The position numbers and the translations under genes were made by a program. 64,000 nucleotides of DNA from Streptomyces sp. Act143 (GTDB lineage Bacteria; Actinomycetota; Actinomycetes; Streptomycetales; Streptomycetaceae), in assembly GCF_003143935.1 (NCBI RefSeq), contig NZ_QFRX01000001.1, positions 3,969,946 through 4,033,945 on the forward strand. The letters are read 5' to 3'. A model generated the notes under the pieces. The model was not told the origin of the DNA and did no database searches. It saw only the letters and a list, made by a program, of their open reading frames with translations. This document shows, piece by piece, positions 26,077-34,658 of the stretch. Each line of letters opens with the position of its first letter. Positions within the stretch are counted from its first letter, which is position 1.

Positions 26077-27711
26077 TCAGCCGACCTTGATCTCGTTGTA
26101 GACCGGGACGCTGAACGGGTCGAGGGCGACTTGCGACAGCCTGCTGGACCAGCCGGCGCTGCCGTTCTGGTACCACAGCGGGATGGCGCCCATGTCGTCC
26201 CGGAGAACTTCCTCGGCCTGCTGGAAGAGCTCCACGGCCTTCTTCGGGTCGGTCTGCGCGTTGGCCTGGTCGACGAGCCGGTCGAACTTCTTGTTCGACC
26301 ACTTGCCGTCGTTGGAGGAGGCGTCGGTGTAGTACAGCGGCTGGAGGAAGTCCTGGATGAGCGGGTAGTCCATCTGCCAGCCGGCCCGGAACGGTCCGGT
26401 CAGCTTGTGCTGGCCGATGAGGTTGCGGAAGTCGGCGAAGGTGCCGACGGGGGAGCCCACGCAGGCCTTGTCGTTGCCGACGACGTTGTTGATGGAGTTG
26501 CAGACCGCGTCCACCCACTGCTTGTGGGAGCCGGTGTCGGCGTTGTACGTGATCTTGAGCTGGCCGCCTGGTATGCCGCCGCCCTCCTGGATGAGCTTCT
26601 TGGCCTCGGTGGGGTTGTACTCACAGGCGTCGCCGCACAGGCCGGCCTTGTAGCCGCCGCTCGCGCCGAGGACCGGGGAGGTCCAGTCGGTGGCGGGGGT
26701 GCGGGTGTTCTGGAAGATCGTCTTGGTGATCTGCGCCCGGTTGATCGCCATGGACAGGCCCTTGCGGACCTTGGCGGCGCCGGGGGTGTTCCAGGCCTTG
26801 TCGTAGAACGGGAAGGCGATGGTCTGGATGATGCCGGCCGGGGTGTTCAGGTAGCGATCGCCCAAGTCCTTGTGGACGTTGGTGAGCTGCTGCGCCGGGA
26901 CGTCGTCTACGAGGTCAAGGTTGCCGGCCAGCAGGTCGGTGTAGGCGGTGTTGTTGTCGGTGTAGACCTTCAGGTCCACGCCGGCGTTCTGGGCCTTGTC
27001 GGCACCCGGGTAGCCGTTCCACTTGCGCAGCTGCATCTGCGAGCCCTCGGTGTAGGACTCGATCGTGTAAGGCCCGTCCCCCACCGGCTTCTTCAGCCAG
27101 GCGGCGTGGTCGCTGAAGAAGGCCTTGGGCAGCGGCGCGAACGCGACGTAGCCGAGGGTGTCGGGGAACGTGGAGAACTTCTGGGTGAGCCGGATGGTGA
27201 AGGTCTGGTCGTTGATCACCTTCAGGCCGGACAGGGTGTCGGCGGTCTGCTTGCCGCTGTCGGGGTGGACCTTGTCGTAGCCCTCGATGTAGCCGAAGAA
27301 GTAGGCGTTCTTCTGGTTGTTCTTCAGGCTCGCCCCGTAGTTCCAGGCGTCCACGAAGGAGTGCGCGGTGATGGGTTCGCCATTGCTGAACTTCCAGCCC
27401 TTCTTCAGCGTGACGGTGAAGGTGCGGGAGTCCTTGGTGGTGATGCTCTCGGCGACCGCATTCTCGGCCTTGCCGGTCTTCGGGTCGTACTCCTTGAGCC
27501 CGCGGAAGATCATGCCGAGGACCTTGCCGCCCTCCACCTCGTTGGTGTTGGCCGGCTCCAGGGGGTTCTGCGGGTCGCCCCAGACCGCGCTGAGCACGTC
27601 GGAGCCGCTACCGTTCCCGCCGTCGGAGCCACCGACACCGCTGCAACCGGTGAGGGTGAGGGCCACGGCGGTCGTGAGGGCGGGCCAGATGGCATACGTG
27701 TGTGCTCGCAT
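26077..27711 (-). CDS. Peptide ABC transporter substrate-binding lipoprotein (OppA/DppA, SBP family 5)
   Basis: A 544-residue lipoprotein. The leader ends in the lipobox LTGC (Cys23), followed by a Gly/Ser linker. The SBP_bac_5 fold is clear: GGKVLGMIFRGLKEYDPKTG, FTVTLKKGWKFSNGEPITAH, FVDAWNYGASLKNN, VRKGLSMAINRAQITKTIFQ and GWQMDYPLIQDFLQPLYYTD. ATG 27711 has AAGGAGAG upstream. It heads the operon binding protein-permease-permease-ATPase-ATPase. In Streptomyces, relatives of this system include BldK, which takes up a peptide needed for aerial growth; gene order here (binding protein first) differs from bldK as I remember it, so a general peptide importer is the safer call. Confidence 0.94.
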   Translation of the reverse strand: MRAHTYAIWPALTTAVALTLTGCSGVGGSDGGNGSGSDVLSAVWGDPQNPLEPANTNEVEGGKVLGMIFRGLKEYDPKTGKAENAVAESITTKDSRTFTVTLKKGWKFSNGEPITAHSFVDAWNYGASLKNNQKNAYFFGYIEGYDKVHPDSGKQTADTLSGLKVINDQTFTIRLTQKFSTFPDTLGYVAFAPLPKAFFSDHAAWLKKPVGDGPYTIESYTEGSQMQLRKWNGYPGADKAQNAGVDLKVYTDNNTAYTDLLAGNLDLVDDVPAQQLTNVHKDLGDRYLNTPAGIIQTIAFPFYDKAWNTPGAAKVRKGLSMAINRAQITKTIFQNTRTPATDWTSPVLGASGGYKAGLCGDACEYNPTEAKKLIQEGGGIPGGQLKITYNADTGSHKQWVDAVCNSINNVVGNDKACVGSPVGTFADFRNLIGQHKLTGPFRAGWQMDYPLIQDFLQPLYYTDASSNDGKWSNKKFDRLVDQANAQTDPKKAVELFQQAEEVLRDDMGAIPLWYQNGSAGWSSRLSQVALDPFSVPVYNEIKVG

Positions 27712-27797
27712 GGGTCTCTCCTTGAGGGGGCTGGCCCGCGAAGTCGACTGGATTTCAGTAGGTCAAGGTAGTTTCGGCACTCCATACCCGACATCAC

Positions 27798-28772
27798 ATG
27801 TCCGTGCGATATGTCCCGGCAGGGGGCACACCTACATTCGTACGTGTGTCGTTGCATGCTGCCGGGAGTGAGCGAGACGAGGAAGTCCGGGCGGATCGGC
27901 GAAACCGGCGCTTCGCGGAGCGGATCGCGGTCCGGCTCGCCGCAGCCGGGACCGCCTCCGCCGTGGCGGGCCTGCTGGTGTACGCGGCGTTCGTCCGTAC
28001 GGCCGCGGGCCAGCGCTGGGAGAACGCCGTGTGGGCCGGGCGCGCCCAGGACGAGTCGCTGGCCGCGCTGCACCGTGCCGACCGGGTGCTGGACCACATC
28101 ACGCTGATGTCCCTGGCCGGCGCCGTGGCCGTGGTGGTGCTGATCGGAGCGGTGCGACGGTGTCACGCGGCAACGGCGGCCGCGGTGGGGGTGGTGGGCT
28201 GCTCACTCGTCCTGAGCGAGGTGCTCAAGCGCCTGGTGCTCGGACGCCCGGACCTGGTGGGGGCGTCGCCCCGGCTGCTGGACAACAGCTTCCCCAGCGG
28301 GCACACGGCGATCGCGATGAGCGTGGTCTTCGGGCTGGCCCTGGTCGTGCCGTACCGGCTGCGGGCCGCCGCCGTGGGGGTGTGCGCCGTATGGGCGTCC
28401 TTCGTCGGCGCCTACACCGTGGCCGCCGGGTGGCACCGGCCCAGCGATGTCATCGGCGCCGACCTGCTGGTCCTCGCCGTCACCTGCGGCTGCGCCTCGG
28501 TGCTGGCCCGCTTCGGCGGGGTGCGCGCCGCGTCGGGGCGGCGCCATCGGGCCGGGGCGCTCCTGGTGACCGGCCCGCTGATGTTCGTAGCGCTCACCGG
28601 GCTGGGCACCGGCGGGATCCTGCTCGCGGGGGCCGTCTCCGGGGCGGTACCGGCCTGGTCCGCGCCGGGCGTCGCCTATACGGCGGGGCACGCGCTGGCG
28701 GCGGGGGCCGGCGCCGCCACCTCGCTGGTGTGGCTCGGTCTGCTGCGCCGCTGCGAGGTGTGCGCGCACTGA
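27798..28772 (+). CDS. PAP2 family phosphatase (membrane)
   Basis: A membrane protein of up to 324 residues with the three PAP2 motifs: KRLVLGRP (K-x6-RP), NSFPSGHTA (PSGH) and GWHRPSDV (the H-x3-D part of motif three). Five or six hydrophobic helices surround them. Such enzymes dephosphorylate lipid pyrophosphates or phosphatidic acid at the outer face of the membrane. Neither the ATG at 27798 nor the GTG at 27846 has a ribosome site; the first 20 residues in the longer form look non-natural, so the GTG may be correct. A conserved active-site pattern makes the family call firm. Confidence 0.85.
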   Translation: MSVRYVPAGGTPTFVRVSLHAAGSERDEEVRADRRNRRFAERIAVRLAAAGTASAVAGLLVYAAFVRTAAGQRWENAVWAGRAQDESLAALHRADRVLDHITLMSLAGAVAVVVLIGAVRRCHAATAAAVGVVGCSLVLSEVLKRLVLGRPDLVGASPRLLDNSFPSGHTAIAMSVVFGLALVVPYRLRAAAVGVCAVWASFVGAYTVAAGWHRPSDVIGADLLVLAVTCGCASVLARFGGVRAASGRRHRAGALLVTGPLMFVALTGLGTGGILLAGAVSGAVPAWSAPGVAYTAGHALAAGAGAATSLVWLGLLRRCEVCAH

Positions 28773-28868
28773 TGGCAGGTGCGGGTTCTGAACGTTCCGG
28801 CGGCTGCGCCGTTGTCGTTTCTGAGGGGGCCTCGGGCCCGCCGGCAAAGGTTGTAGAAGGGCAGCAGA

Positions 28869-29117
28869 ATGATCTTCAGGAAGCGTCTCGGGGGCCCTGG
28901 CGATGGGCATGGTGGCCGCGGCCGGGGTGGTGACCGGCACCGCCGGTTCCGCCTCCGCGGCGACGGCCAACAACTGGTGTCCTTCGGCGACTTATGAGTT
29001 CTGCGTCTTCAAGGACGCCAACTACCAGGGGGAGTTCTACGGCGTGACAAGTTCCAATGGCTGTCGTACCTCGGCAGCGCGAACGACCTAGCGGTGACGA
29101 TCGGCATCAACAAGTAA
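28869..29117 (+). pseudogene. Frameshifted small secreted protein (I36 / gamma-crystallin-like)
   Basis: The DNA still spells a complete small exported protein, but in three frames. An ATG at 28869 opens MIFRKRLGG; one missing base in the GGGGGCCC run (about 28891-28898) shifts to the leader MGMVAAAGVVTGTAG-SASAAT and then NNWCPSATYEFCVFKDANYQ, the I36-type repeat. A second shift near 29050 is needed to reach FQWLSYLGSANDLAVTIGIN and the TAA at 29115-29117. The order leader, YxFCVFxDxNYQGxF and final beta hairpin matches the intact gene at 45709. Two independent shifts argue for real decay, though read errors cannot be ruled out from sequence alone. Confidence 0.7.
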
Positions 29118-29213
29118 CGGCCGACGCCCCGCAGGGTCGTCCGCTTCGCCCCGCCGGTCGTCGGATCGGCGGGGCGAAGTACTGCGGTCGCGCAACGTGC
29201 CCGGACAGCACTC

Positions 29214-29985
29214 CTAGTCATGCTCCCAGTGGTAGGAGAAGACCACCGTGGCGCCCTTGCACAGGCCGGGGGACAGCATGGACGCGCGCAGCGTCCTGGT
29301 CCTCGGGTCGTAGTCGACGCCTTCGGCCTCGTAGGCACCCGAGCACTTGCTGATCTTCGGCAACTTCAGCACATCGGTCACCTTGCCCCCGACCTGCCGG
29401 CCGTCCAGCGCGCGGTCGAGGTCGACCTGGAACACCCTGCCCTGGTCGGCGTCGCACACCAGGCGCCGGTCGGAGAAGAAGTCGCAGCCCTGGACGTCCT
29501 TGACCGGGCGGTCGAGGGTGATCTGCCCGTTCTGCGGGAGGGGACCGCCGTCGCGCGGGGTGGACGTGTTCAGCAGGGGCGTGGGGAACACCTGGAGCCG
29601 CTCGCGGGTCCCGAACTCGCCGGGACCAGCCATTGGTGGTCGGGCGAGACCGCGGCGAAGGAGTGGTTGAACAGCTCGCCGGCGTCGAGGTCGTGACGGT
29701 ACTCCCGCCGCTTGCCGTCGGGGCTCGTCACCAGGAACATCTTGGCGGACTTCGCCCGCGGGCCCTGGTAGGAGTCGAAGACGTACCCGGCTGCGATGTC
29801 GAGGTCCCCGACATGCTGGAAGCCATGGGCCCGTACCGACACCGGGATGCTGCCCGGCCCCCGCAGGACGAGGGTGCCGTCCGCACGGGTGGCCACCCCC
29901 TCGGCGCCGATGAGGGAGTTGACGGTCGTGTGCCCCGTGGCCGTCCAGGAGCCCGAGGGGGCCGCGCCCTGCGCGGTGAACCGAG
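29214..29985 (-). pseudogene. Frameshifted and 5'-truncated gene of unknown function
   Basis: On the minus strand two overlapping frames join into one protein: upstream TVNSLIGAEGVATRADGTLV, AHGFQHVGDLDIAAGYVFDS, KMFLVTSPDGKRREYRHDLD and SFAAVSPDHQWLV, then, after a shift near 29630, GEFGTRERLQVFPTPLLNTS, VQGCDFFSDRRLVCDADQGR and a natural end (CKGATVVFSYHWEHD, stop TAG 29214-29216). The strand-turn repeats with GD, DG and DxDxGR turns look like a beta-propeller of the kind used by secreted lipoprotein-like or strictosidine-synthase-like proteins; I do not recognise the family. The 5' end is lost at about 29985, where a piece of an unrelated gene on the other strand begins. Confidence 0.65.
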
Positions 29986-29989
29986 TGGT

Positions 29990-30475
29990 GGCGACGAGGG
30001 CGACGACTACATCGCCGCCGAGGTCGCGCCGGACACGCTGGCCTACCGTCTGGTGCAGGACACCGCGCGTGATCTGCCCGACCGCCCGTACTCGACCCGT
30101 ACGCACACCGAGTGGGCCTTCCGCTCGGGGCACGCGGGCGACACGGCCCTCCAGACGCTGCCGCTGGTGCAGGTGGACTACGCGGTGGCCACGGACCTGT
30201 CCGGGAAGGCGGGGCGGCGGACCGAGGTGCCGGTCACGCCGTCACACCTCGCGGGCGTCGCCGGGAGCCGGTTCCGTCCCGTCACGCTCGACGTGTCGTA
30301 CGACGACGGCGCGACCTGGCGTCGTACGGACCCGGCGCGTGGGGGCGGTGACGGGGTGCGGTTCCATCTCGACGCCCCCGCGCAGGCGCGGTTCGTGACG
30401 CTGCGGGCGTCCGCTCGGGACGCCGACGGGAACGCGGTGACCCAGACGGTGGTCCGGGCGTTCGGTCTCAGGTAG
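29990..30475 (+). pseudogene. C-terminal remnant of a large secreted protein (subtilase-type tail)
   Basis: The frame ending at 30475 carries a clear protein tail: EWAFRSGHAGDTALQTLPLV, QVDYAVATDLSGKAGRR, a strand-rich FRPVTLDVSYDDGATWRRTD domain, FHLDAPAQARFVTLRASARD and the ending DADGNAVTQTVVRAFGLR. This closely resembles the last 150 residues of very large Streptomyces S8 (subtilisin-like) peptidases, whose catalytic domain would lie more than 2 kb upstream and is absent. Immediately 5' of about 29990 the DNA belongs to the opposite-strand remnant. No start codon or ribosome site is present at the join. Confidence 0.7.
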
Positions 30476-30663
30476 AGCCGCGGTGCCGCTGCCGGGCCGG
30501 TCATGGCCGATCCGGCGGCGGGCCGCGATGCCCTCCCGACTGGTGGGTGCCACCCCGCCGGGTGGCTGGAGCGGCCGCTCGTCGGGCCGGCGCGCGACCT
30601 GCCTGGCTTTAAGGTCAAGGCGGCATGGGTGAACGGCAGGAACGAAGATGAGGCGGAGCGCGC

Positions 30664-31335
30664 GTGATCCGGGTAGTGGTGGTGGACGACGAGGCGTTGG
30701 TCCGCTCGGGCTTCCAGCTCATTCTGGGCGCGTCCGAGGACATCGAGGTCGTCGCGACCGCGGGCGGCGGTGACGCCGTGGAGACCGTGCGGCGGGTACG
30801 GCCGGACGTGGTGTTGCTGGACATCCGGATGCCGGACGTCGACGGGCTCACCGTGCTGCGTGAGCTGCGGGCGAGGCCGGATGCGCCGGTGGTGGCGATG
30901 CTGACGACGTTCGACGCCGACGAGTACATCCTGACCGCGCTCCAGTGCGGTGCGGCCGGGTTTCTGCTCAAGGACACGGAGCCGGAGCAGCTCGCCCATC
31001 TGGTGCGCACCCTGGCCGCGGGCGGTGTGGTGCTCTCGCCCAAGGCGTCGCGGGCGCTGTTGCACAGCCATCCCGGCGCCGAGGCCGCCGTCGACGAGGA
31101 GGCCGGCCGGGTCCGGCTGCTCACCGCACGGGAGCGTGACGTACTCGTCCTGGTGGCGGAAGGGTTGTCGAACGCCGACATCGGGGCGCGCATCCACCTG
31201 AGCGCCGGCACGGTCAAGGACCACGTCAGCGCGATCCTCACGAAGCTGCGGGTGGCGAGCCGGGTGCAGGCCGCGCTGCTGGCGCAGCGGGCCGGGCTGC
31301 TGGACGCGCGCCCGCAGCCGGAGGCGGGGCGGTGA
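30664..31335 (+). CDS. Response regulator, NarL/FixJ family
   Basis: A 223-residue regulator: receiver domain (residues 1-120) with acidic pocket DDE at 8-10, phospho-acceptor Asp53 in VVLLDIRMPDVDG and Lys in GFLLKDTEP; C-terminal LuxR-type HTH (LTARERDVLVLVAEGLSNAD, IGARIHLSAGTVKDHVSAIL). GTG 30664 is preceded by GAGGCGGAG. The stop overlaps the kinase start by four bases, so regulator and kinase are co-translated, in that order. Convergent with an ABC exporter whose stop lies 8 bp beyond the kinase stop. Confidence 0.95.
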   Translation: MIRVVVVDDEALVRSGFQLILGASEDIEVVATAGGGDAVETVRRVRPDVVLLDIRMPDVDGLTVLRELRARPDAPVVAMLTTFDADEYILTALQCGAAGFLLKDTEPEQLAHLVRTLAAGGVVLSPKASRALLHSHPGAEAAVDEEAGRVRLLTARERDVLVLVAEGLSNADIGARIHLSAGTVKDHVSAILTKLRVASRVQAALLAQRAGLLDARPQPEAGR

Positions 31336-32450
31336 AGCGCGTCCGTGCGCTGTGGGCACGTGTGCCCGCGCCGGTCGTCGATGCCCTCGTGGTGGTGGCG
31401 GCGGCCGTGGACGTGCGGGCGAACCTGTGGGACGACACCCCCCTCGGCATCACGCTGGCCGTGCTCGGCTGCGCCGCGTTGGCCTTCCGGCGCCGGTTCC
31501 CGCTCGGTGTCTTCGTGCTCACCCTGCCCATCGCCCTGACACAGCCGGTCGCCGTCGCTCCGCTCGTGGCGCTGTTCACGCTGGCCGAGCGGTCCCGCAA
31601 GCGGCCCCTCCTCGCCGTGTGCGTCGCCCTGACCGCCGTCGCGAACAGCACCCCGTGGCCCCTGGCCAGCCTCACCGAGGTCGGCCGGACCATGACGCTG
31701 GTCACCTTCGTGTACAGCCTGGCGACGGCCGCCGCGCCGGTCCTCATCGCCCAACTTCTGCAGGTGCGGCGGGACTTGGCGCGGCGGCTCATCGAGATCG
31801 AGGAGGCCAGGGAGCACGAGCGGGTGTTGCATGCGCAGGCCGTGCTCGCCCGTGAGCGCGCTCAACTGGCCCGTGAGATGCATGACGTGGTCTCCCACCA
31901 GGTGAGCCTGATCGCCGTACGGGCCGGGGCCCTTCAGGTCGCCGCCAAGGACGCGGACGCCAAGGAGGCCGCTCGCACGATCCGTTCGCTGAGCGTCACC
32001 ACCCTCGACGAGCTGCGCACGATGGTCACGCTGCTGCGCGCCTCCGGCGGCCACACCACCGAGCTGACGCCGCAGCCCACCCTGGCCGACCTGCGCAAAC
32101 TGGTGGAGTCCAGCGGCACACATGCGGAACTGACGGGTGAGCTCCCGGCCGCCGTGGGCACACCCGCGCAACGGGCCCTCTACCGTACGGTCCAGGAGGC
32201 GCTGACCAATGTCCGCAAGCACGCCCCCGGCGCCACCGCGTGTGTCGAGCTGTGGCAGGACGGCGACGGCGTCGGAGTGACCGTCACCAACACCCCGCCC
32301 ACGCGGCCCTCCCTGCCCCTGCCCGGTTCGCAGCAGGGGCTGGTCGGGCTGCGGGAACGGGCCGAGATCCTGCACGGCACCCTGGAGGCGGGCCCGACCG
32401 CGGAGGGCGGCTACCGGGTGCGGCTGCGCATTCCCCTCGGCGCGGACTGA
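31332..32450 (+). CDS. Sensor histidine kinase, HisKA_3 family
   Basis: A 372-residue membrane kinase. Four to five hydrophobic helices occupy residues 15-145 with almost no extracellular loop, so it probably senses within the membrane, as kinases that watch cell-envelope stress or lantibiotics do. A short coiled coil (LLQVRRDLARRLIEIEEARE) leads to the dimerisation box AQLAREMHDVVSHQVSLIAV with His184, and the HATPase_c domain (YRTVQEALTNVRKHAPGA, QQGLVGLRERAEILHGTLEA). It is the partner of the preceding NarL-type regulator. Targets may be the neighbouring exporter and small membrane peptide. Confidence 0.94.
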   Translation: MKRVRALWARVPAPVVDALVVVAAAVDVRANLWDDTPLGITLAVLGCAALAFRRRFPLGVFVLTLPIALTQPVAVAPLVALFTLAERSRKRPLLAVCVALTAVANSTPWPLASLTEVGRTMTLVTFVYSLATAAAPVLIAQLLQVRRDLARRLIEIEEAREHERVLHAQAVLARERAQLAREMHDVVSHQVSLIAVRAGALQVAAKDADAKEAARTIRSLSVTTLDELRTMVTLLRASGGHTTELTPQPTLADLRKLVESSGTHAELTGELPAAVGTPAQRALYRTVQEALTNVRKHAPGATACVELWQDGDGVGVTVTNTPPTRPSLPLPGSQQGLVGLRERAEILHGTLEAGPTAEGGYRVRLRIPLGAD

Positions 32451-32458
32451 CCGGCGCC

Positions 32459-34231
32459 TCAGCGGGTGGGGGCCAGCAGTTGGGTGGCCGCCAACTGCGC
32501 GTACAGCCGGTCAGCGTCCAGCAGTTCCTCATGGGTGCCCACTGCGCGGACCCGGCCCGCGTCCATGACGACGATGCGGTCGGCGCCGGTCACCGTCGAC
32601 AGGCGGTGGGCCACCACCAGCACGGTGGTCTCGCCGGCTACCTCCGCGACGACGTCCCGCAGCGCCAGCTCGTTGACCGCGTCGAGCTGAGAGGTCGCCT
32701 CGTCCAGGAGCAGCAGCCGGGGGCTTCGCAGCAGGGCGCGGGCGATGGCGATGCGCTGGCGCTCGCCGCCCGACAGCTTGGAGCCGCGGTGGCCGACCGG
32801 GGTGTCCAGGCCGTGGGGCAGGCGCTCTACGAGGGTGTCGAGTCTGGTGCGGGACAGCACGCCGCGGATGTCGTCGTCCGTCGCTCCGGGCGCCGCGAAG
32901 AGCAGGTTCTCCCGCAGCGTGCCGGCCAGCACCGGGGCGTCCTGCTCGACGTAGCCGATGGCGGATCGCAGTTCGGGCAGCGGCCAGTCCCGTACGTCCT
33001 TGCCGTCGACCAGGACCCGGCCGCCGGTGGCCTCGTAGAACCGCTCGATGAGGGCGAACACCGTCGACTTGCCCGCACCGGAAGGTCCGACGAAGGCGGT
33101 CATCCCGGTGGGCGGTACTGCGAAGCTCACCTGGTGGTGGGTGTGCGGCAGGCCGGGGCGGTAGCGGAAGGAGACGTCCTCGAAGCGGACCGACGCCGGT
33201 CCCGGTGCGGCTGTCGCCTGCCCGGGGCGGGCGGACGGTTCCGTCGCCAGGCGTTGAACGGCCGCGATCCGGGAGATCGCGGCCGCGCCCTCCTGGTAGG
33301 AGGTCACGGCGTCGACCAGCTTGCCCACCGGCTCGATCAGGTAGAAGAGGTACAGCAGGAAGGCGATGAGGGTGGAGACGGGGATGTCCCCGGACGCCAC
33401 GCGTGCCCCGCCGACCGCGAGGACGGCGAGGAAGGCCAGTTGTACGGCGAGTTCGTCGGCCGAGCCCGCCGCGGCCTCCCACTTCGCGCTCCTCACACCG
33501 TGCCGCCACGCCCGCCGCGCCGCGGCCTCCACCCGGGCGGTCTCCCGCTCCTCGGCACCGGACGCCTTCACCGTGCGAAACGCCCCGAGAGCCCGCTCCA
33601 GCGCGACGGAGATCTCCCCGACCGCCTCCTGCGCCCGCTCGGTGGCGCGGGCGATCCTCGGCATCACCAGAGCGACGGCCCCGCCGACCAGCACGACCAC
33701 GCCGAGCGTCACGCCCAGCAGGACGACGTCCAGGTACGCCATCATCACGACCGCCGCGACGAAGGCCACCGCGCCGGTCGCGGCGGAGACCACCGCCTGG
33801 GTGCTGACGGCCCGCAGCAGTGTCGTGTCCGAGGTGACCCGGGACATCAGATCACCCGGCGGGACCCGCTCCCACTCCGCGAGCCGCAGCCGCAGCAACC
33901 GCCCCACCAGGGTGCGTCGCGCGGCCAGCACCACCGACTCCGCCGTCCGCTCCAGCACATATGTGCCGAACGCCTCGACCGCCGTGCCCAGTACCACCAG
34001 CACGGTGAGCGCGATCAGGATCCCGGCGATGGTCGAACCGGAGGCGAGCCGGTCGACCAGGGCCTTCGTCGCCAGTGGTTGCAGCAGGCCTCCGGCGGCC
34101 CCGACCAGGGCGCACAGCAGGCCGAGGGCGACGGGCCAGCGGTGCGGCCGGACGTAGGCGTACAGGGCCTTGATTGTTTCTCGGGCGGGCAGAGGCGTTT
34201 CATCCGTCGTCGGGGCGGATGCGGTGTTCAC
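32459..34231 (-). CDS. ABC transporter, fused permease/ATP-binding (exporter)
   Basis: A 590-residue half-transporter: six-helix TMD (about residues 30-320, GLLCALVGAAGGLLQPLATK, VVLGTAVEAFGTYVLERTAE) and NBD with Walker A GPSGAGKS, signature LSGGERQRIAIARALL, Walker B LLLLDEATSQLD and H-loop VAHRLS. It is a type-I exporter of the MsbA/LmrA kind and must dimerise. No peptidase domain is present, so leader removal would need another enzyme. A 56-residue membrane-peptide gene ends 42 bp upstream on the same strand and is probably co-transcribed; convergent with a two-component system. Confidence 0.94.
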   Translation of the reverse strand: MNTASAPTTDETPLPARETIKALYAYVRPHRWPVALGLLCALVGAAGGLLQPLATKALVDRLASGSTIAGILIALTVLVVLGTAVEAFGTYVLERTAESVVLAARRTLVGRLLRLRLAEWERVPPGDLMSRVTSDTTLLRAVSTQAVVSAATGAVAFVAAVVMMAYLDVVLLGVTLGVVVLVGGAVALVMPRIARATERAQEAVGEISVALERALGAFRTVKASGAEERETARVEAAARRAWRHGVRSAKWEAAAGSADELAVQLAFLAVLAVGGARVASGDIPVSTLIAFLLYLFYLIEPVGKLVDAVTSYQEGAAAISRIAAVQRLATEPSARPGQATAAPGPASVRFEDVSFRYRPGLPHTHHQVSFAVPPTGMTAFVGPSGAGKSTVFALIERFYEATGGRVLVDGKDVRDWPLPELRSAIGYVEQDAPVLAGTLRENLLFAAPGATDDDIRGVLSRTRLDTLVERLPHGLDTPVGHRGSKLSGGERQRIAIARALLRSPRLLLLDEATSQLDAVNELALRDVVAEVAGETTVLVVAHRLSTVTGADRIVVMDAGRVRAVGTHEELLDADRLYAQLAATQLLAPTR

Positions 34232-34273
34232 GATGTTCCTTTGTTCTGCGGTTCGCTGGGTACAGGTGTCGGG

Positions 34274-34444
34274 TCAGTGGACGAGTCCTGCTGTGGTCGT
34301 GGCGAAGATGTGCACCAACGCCTGGCCGACCTCGGGACGGACGACGAACAGGACGAAGACGCCTCCCGTCAGCGTCAGACCGAGGAGTTCCAGGAACTCG
34401 CCCCTGAAGTCCTCGCGCTTGGTGTGTCGCGCACGGTGTGTCAT
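34274..34444 (-). CDS. 56-residue single-span membrane peptide upstream of the ABC exporter
   Basis: A small frame with start ATG 34444 and stop at 34274. It begins with a basic segment (MTHRARHTKREDF), then one hydrophobic helix (LELLGLTLTGGVFVLFVV), a short polar turn (RPEVGQ) and a second less hydrophobic stretch (ALVHIFATTTAGLVH). GGAGG lies just before the ATG but with only one base of spacing, unusually tight. It is 42 bp from the exporter start and has the same G+C third-position bias as its neighbours, which supports a real gene. I do not recognise a family: it could be an exported peptide, a holin-like protein or a small regulator of the exporter. Confidence 0.6.
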   Translation of the reverse strand: MTHRARHTKREDFRGEFLELLGLTLTGGVFVLFVVRPEVGQALVHIFATTTAGLVH

Positions 34445-34658
34445 GCCTCCAGCCTGGGAGCCCGTCCGCCCGCGCCCCATCCGGCAACCGTCGGGGCCAC
34501 CCCCGCCGGGTGGCGGAAGCCGATCGGTCTCAGGTCTGACGGGAACCGGCCGGGGATGCGGCTCCGCCGGTCGGCAGGGCGGTACCCGCCGATCGGCGGG
34601 GGCGGTACCGAGGACTGCCGGATACTCCGCCGGGTGACGCTCGCGCGAGGTTCTTCGT

